A program made the translations under genes and the position numbers. This document shows, one piece after another, positions 61,833 to 64,000 of a stretch of 64,000 nt of DNA. The notes beneath the pieces were generated by a model that was not told where the DNA came from, did no database searches, and was given only the letters and a program-made list of their open reading frames with translations. How positions within the stretch are numbered: the stretch's first letter is position 1; every line of letters begins with the position of its first letter. The stretch comes from Hoylesella buccalis ATCC 35310 (lineage in GTDB: Bacteria > Bacteroidota > Bacteroidia > Bacteroidales > Bacteroidaceae): positions 1,364,001 through 1,428,000 of the forward strand of contig NZ_CP102287.1 of assembly GCF_025151385.1 (NCBI RefSeq), given 5' to 3'.

Positions 61833-62026
61833 ACGGCATCAAGCATGGCAGATATATCAGAGGCGCTGCCTATTTTGCGCAAAGGTAGCTAAAAATAAAC
61901 GAATAATGTTTTGATTGATCAAAAGAAAGTGTGAATAAATCGTAACGCACCCATCCGCAATCGATGACCGGAAAACAACGATTATTTACTTGTGGTTGTC
62001 GATTATTTTAGCTTATTTTGCAAACA

Positions 62027-64000
62027 ATGAAGAAATACCTGTTCATCCTATCTATATATATATGGTGCGCAGCCTCCCTGTATGGCCAGCGTACCGATTA
62101 TGCGAAGATGTCTTCGCTGGTCAGGCAACTGGCTATTGAGCAGACGCAGCAACGACATCAAGCCGTGAGGAAATTGCCATCACCCCTGAACAGGCCTCGT
62201 GACAAGCAGCCAGAACTATGTGCCTTTGTTCGAGTGACAAGTGATGCCCAACGTATTTTTAAGGAGAATGACTGTCGAGCCTTGGCTCAATTTGGTGACA
62301 TCTACATCGTGAGCGTGCCATTTCAGCGGTTGGGACACCTGTCATCACTCAAGCAGGTGCAGCGCATTGAGGCAAGTCGAGGCAACTCCCTTCAGATGGA
62401 TTCAGTGGCTTTTTGGCTCAACGCCACCCCAGTCTATCAGGGAACAGACCCACTGCCCCATGCCTTTACAGGGAAAGATGTGGTGGTAGGCGTACAAGAC
62501 GTTGGCTTTGATCTCACCCACCCCAACTTCTACGATTCTACAGCTACCCACTATCGCATCAAGCGGTTCTGGGATCAGTTGTCGGCCGACACCCTGGGCA
62601 GCACGCTCTACGTGGGTGCTGCCTATGAAGGACGTGACGCTTTGCTGGCCTACCAGCATTCGCGTGACGGACTAATACAGACACACGGCACCCATACGCT
62701 GGGCATTGCGACCGGCAGCGGTTACGACAGTCCGTATCGGGGCATGGCCTATGAAAGCGATATCTGCCTGGTGAGCAATGCCGTGTCAGACGATGAACAG
62801 TTCATCGACTCGGCTGATTACTATAAATATACCTATGCCACCGACGCCCTTGGCTTTAAGTACATCATGGACTATGCCCAGGAACGCAACCTACCCTGCG
62901 TCATTTCGTTCAGCGAAGGTTCCAACCAAGACTTCCATGGCGATGACCAACTCTACTACGCCATTCTGGACAGTTTGTCAGGCCCTGGCCGTATCATCGT
63001 AGCCTCTGCCGGAAACGAAGGAGCCAAGAAGTCGTTTTTCCGCAAACCAATAGGGAAAAAATCGGCCGGCACGTTCGTTTCCGACAGCAGGAACTCGCTT
63101 TATTTCACGCTGAAATCACCCCAACCCTTCACACTCCGCCTGACCAGCTATGGCCAGAACACCGAAACGCTGACCATACCAACGACACAAGTGTTGGCCT
63201 GTGCCGACTCACTCTTCACCGACACCGTTACACTGGGCGGCAAGACCTATCGCTTGCGCATCATGGGCTATGCGTCCAGCTACCATTCAACAGAAACCGC
63301 ATACGATGTCTTGGTGAAGACGGATGACGAGGTGGGACTGTCCATACCGTTTTCATTCGAAGTAGTGGGGGCCGACTGTGAGATAGAAGCCTATCGCGGC
63401 AGTGGCAATTGGACCGATAACACCTTGGCTCCGCAACTCAACGCAGGCGAGCGATCACACAACATCCTCTCACCTGGCAGCGCGCCATCCGTGATATGCG
63501 TGGGTGCCTCATCCTACCGAACGGCCATCACCAACTACAAAGGCGAACGACGCGTGTACGATCAGGGCACACATGGACAACGAGGCGAATACAGTTCGGT
63601 AGGTCCCACCTACGACGGACGCATGAAACCTGATGTGTTGGCACCCGGCACCAACATCATCTCATCATACAGCAGCTATTACCTGGAGGCCAATCCCAAC
63701 GCCTTTGACGTGCAGTCTGATGTAGCCCATTTCAACTTCAAGGGTCGGCAGTACGCTTGGAACAGCAATTCAGGCACCTCGATGTCAACCCCTGTCGTTG
63801 CGGGTGCCATCGCCCTGTGGCTACAAGCCAAGCCTACGCTGACGAGAGAAGAGATTATGAACGTACTGGCGCACACCTGTTCGCATACCGCCCCGTCACT
63901 CACCTACCCCAACAACAAGTATGGACATGGACAGATAGATGTCTACAAAGGTCTGCTATATATATTAGGTGTAAGTGGCATCAAGACCATCACGCAGCAT
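62027..64000 (+). CDS. S8 family (subtilisin-like) serine peptidase, N-terminal part
   Basis: Open from ATG 62027 to the window edge (658 codons, no stop), so it is cut at the right. A signal peptide (MKKYLFILSIYIWCAASLYG, cut near QRT) sends it out of the cytoplasm. Catalytic motifs are aspartate in VGVQDVGFDLTHPNF, histidine in THGTHTLGIATG, oxyanion asparagine in VASAGNEGAKK and serine in NSGTSMSTPVVAGAIAL. A long inserted region lies between the Asn and Ser motifs. It resembles Bacteroidota secreted subtilases, which often continue into a T9SS sorting domain; that end is not visible. Confidence 0.88.
   Translation, partial: MKKYLFILSIYIWCAASLYGQRTDYAKMSSLVRQLAIEQTQQRHQAVRKLPSPLNRPRDKQPELCAFVRVTSDAQRIFKENDCRALAQFGDIYIVSVPFQRLGHLSSLKQVQRIEASRGNSLQMDSVAFWLNATPVYQGTDPLPHAFTGKDVVVGVQDVGFDLTHPNFYDSTATHYRIKRFWDQLSADTLGSTLYVGAAYEGRDALLAYQHSRDGLIQTHGTHTLGIATGSGYDSPYRGMAYESDICLVSNAVSDDEQFIDSADYYKYTYATDALGFKYIMDYAQERNLPCVISFSEGSNQDFHGDDQLYYAILDSLSGPGRIIVASAGNEGAKKSFFRKPIGKKSAGTFVSDSRNSLYFTLKSPQPFTLRLTSYGQNTETLTIPTTQVLACADSLFTDTVTLGGKTYRLRIMGYASSYHSTETAYDVLVKTDDEVGLSIPFSFEVVGADCEIEAYRGSGNWTDNTLAPQLNAGERSHNILSPGSAPSVICVGASSYRTAITNYKGERRVYDQGTHGQRGEYSSVGPTYDGRMKPDVLAPGTNIISSYSSYYLEANPNAFDVQSDVAHFNFKGRQYAWNSNSGTSMSTPVVAGAIALWLQAKPTLTREEIMNVLAHTCSHTAPSLTYPNNKYGHGQIDVYKGLLYILGVSGIKTITQH

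Overview
The window looks like a Bacteroidales chromosome, most likely Prevotella or a close relative. The reasons are the Bacteroidota-type promoters (TTTG, about 20 nt, TAnnTTTG), the near absence of Shine-Dalgarno sequences, a Bacteroidota-type (subtype iii) type VI secretion system, a CTnDOT-style Tra/Mob set, a fimbrillin-like lipoprotein and an Na+-NQR operon. The species call is inference. The window splits into an accessory part (1 to about 43460) and a chromosomal part (about 43460 to 64000).

Accessory part A (1-21121) is a T6SS locus cut by the left edge. The first operon runs tssG (C-terminal end), tssN, tssK, tssQ/O/P/R and a membrane-anchored winged-helix-like protein. A consensus promoter with a ~160-nt leader then drives hcp. 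A strong hairpin separates hcp from vgrG. VgrG is followed by an unrecognised possible loading protein, a small Imm17-like membrane protein, and a 1469-residue Rhs effector with an AT-rich, histidine-rich nuclease-like tip. A SUKH/SMI1-like immunity gene overlaps the end of rhs. After it lies an 883-bp near-identical duplicate of part of the Rhs core, without a toxin tip. The sheath genes tssB and tssC have their own consensus promoter and terminator. They are followed by an unrecognised 284-residue glycine-rich hydrophobic protein and a three-helix membrane protein, which I propose as a new effector/immunity pair.

Accessory part B (21141-43458) is the conjugation half of an integrative conjugative element: mobC-mobB-mobA on the minus strand, a candidate oriT, then a tra operon (traA, B, D, E, F, G, I, J, K, L, M, N, O, Q and a lysozyme-like gene) on the plus strand. 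A minus-strand accessory cluster follows (small unknown proteins, PcfJ, PcfK, a DUF1896 protein), then a tyrosine recombinase, which sits beside the 3' end of a tRNA-Ser. Five TACTCT hexamers between integrase and tRNA look like arm-type integrase sites. Because the T6SS abuts the mob genes with nothing chromosomal between, it is probably cargo of the ICE. The other ICE end is outside the window.

The chromosomal part holds tRNA-Ser(GGA), a 201-bp palindromic MITE-like repeat, tamB, and the divergent nqrABCDEF operon. A complete 1358-bp IS4-family element with a 9-bp target duplication sits exactly between nqrC and nqrD. Next come an outer-membrane beta-barrel gene and a convergent minus-strand unit of a 59-residue peptide plus a 652-residue fimbrillin-like lipoprotein. 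That unit has a long leader containing 12.5 TG repeats. The window ends with a second palindromic repeat, the aroC and slyD-type FKBP genes, and a subtilase cut by the right edge.
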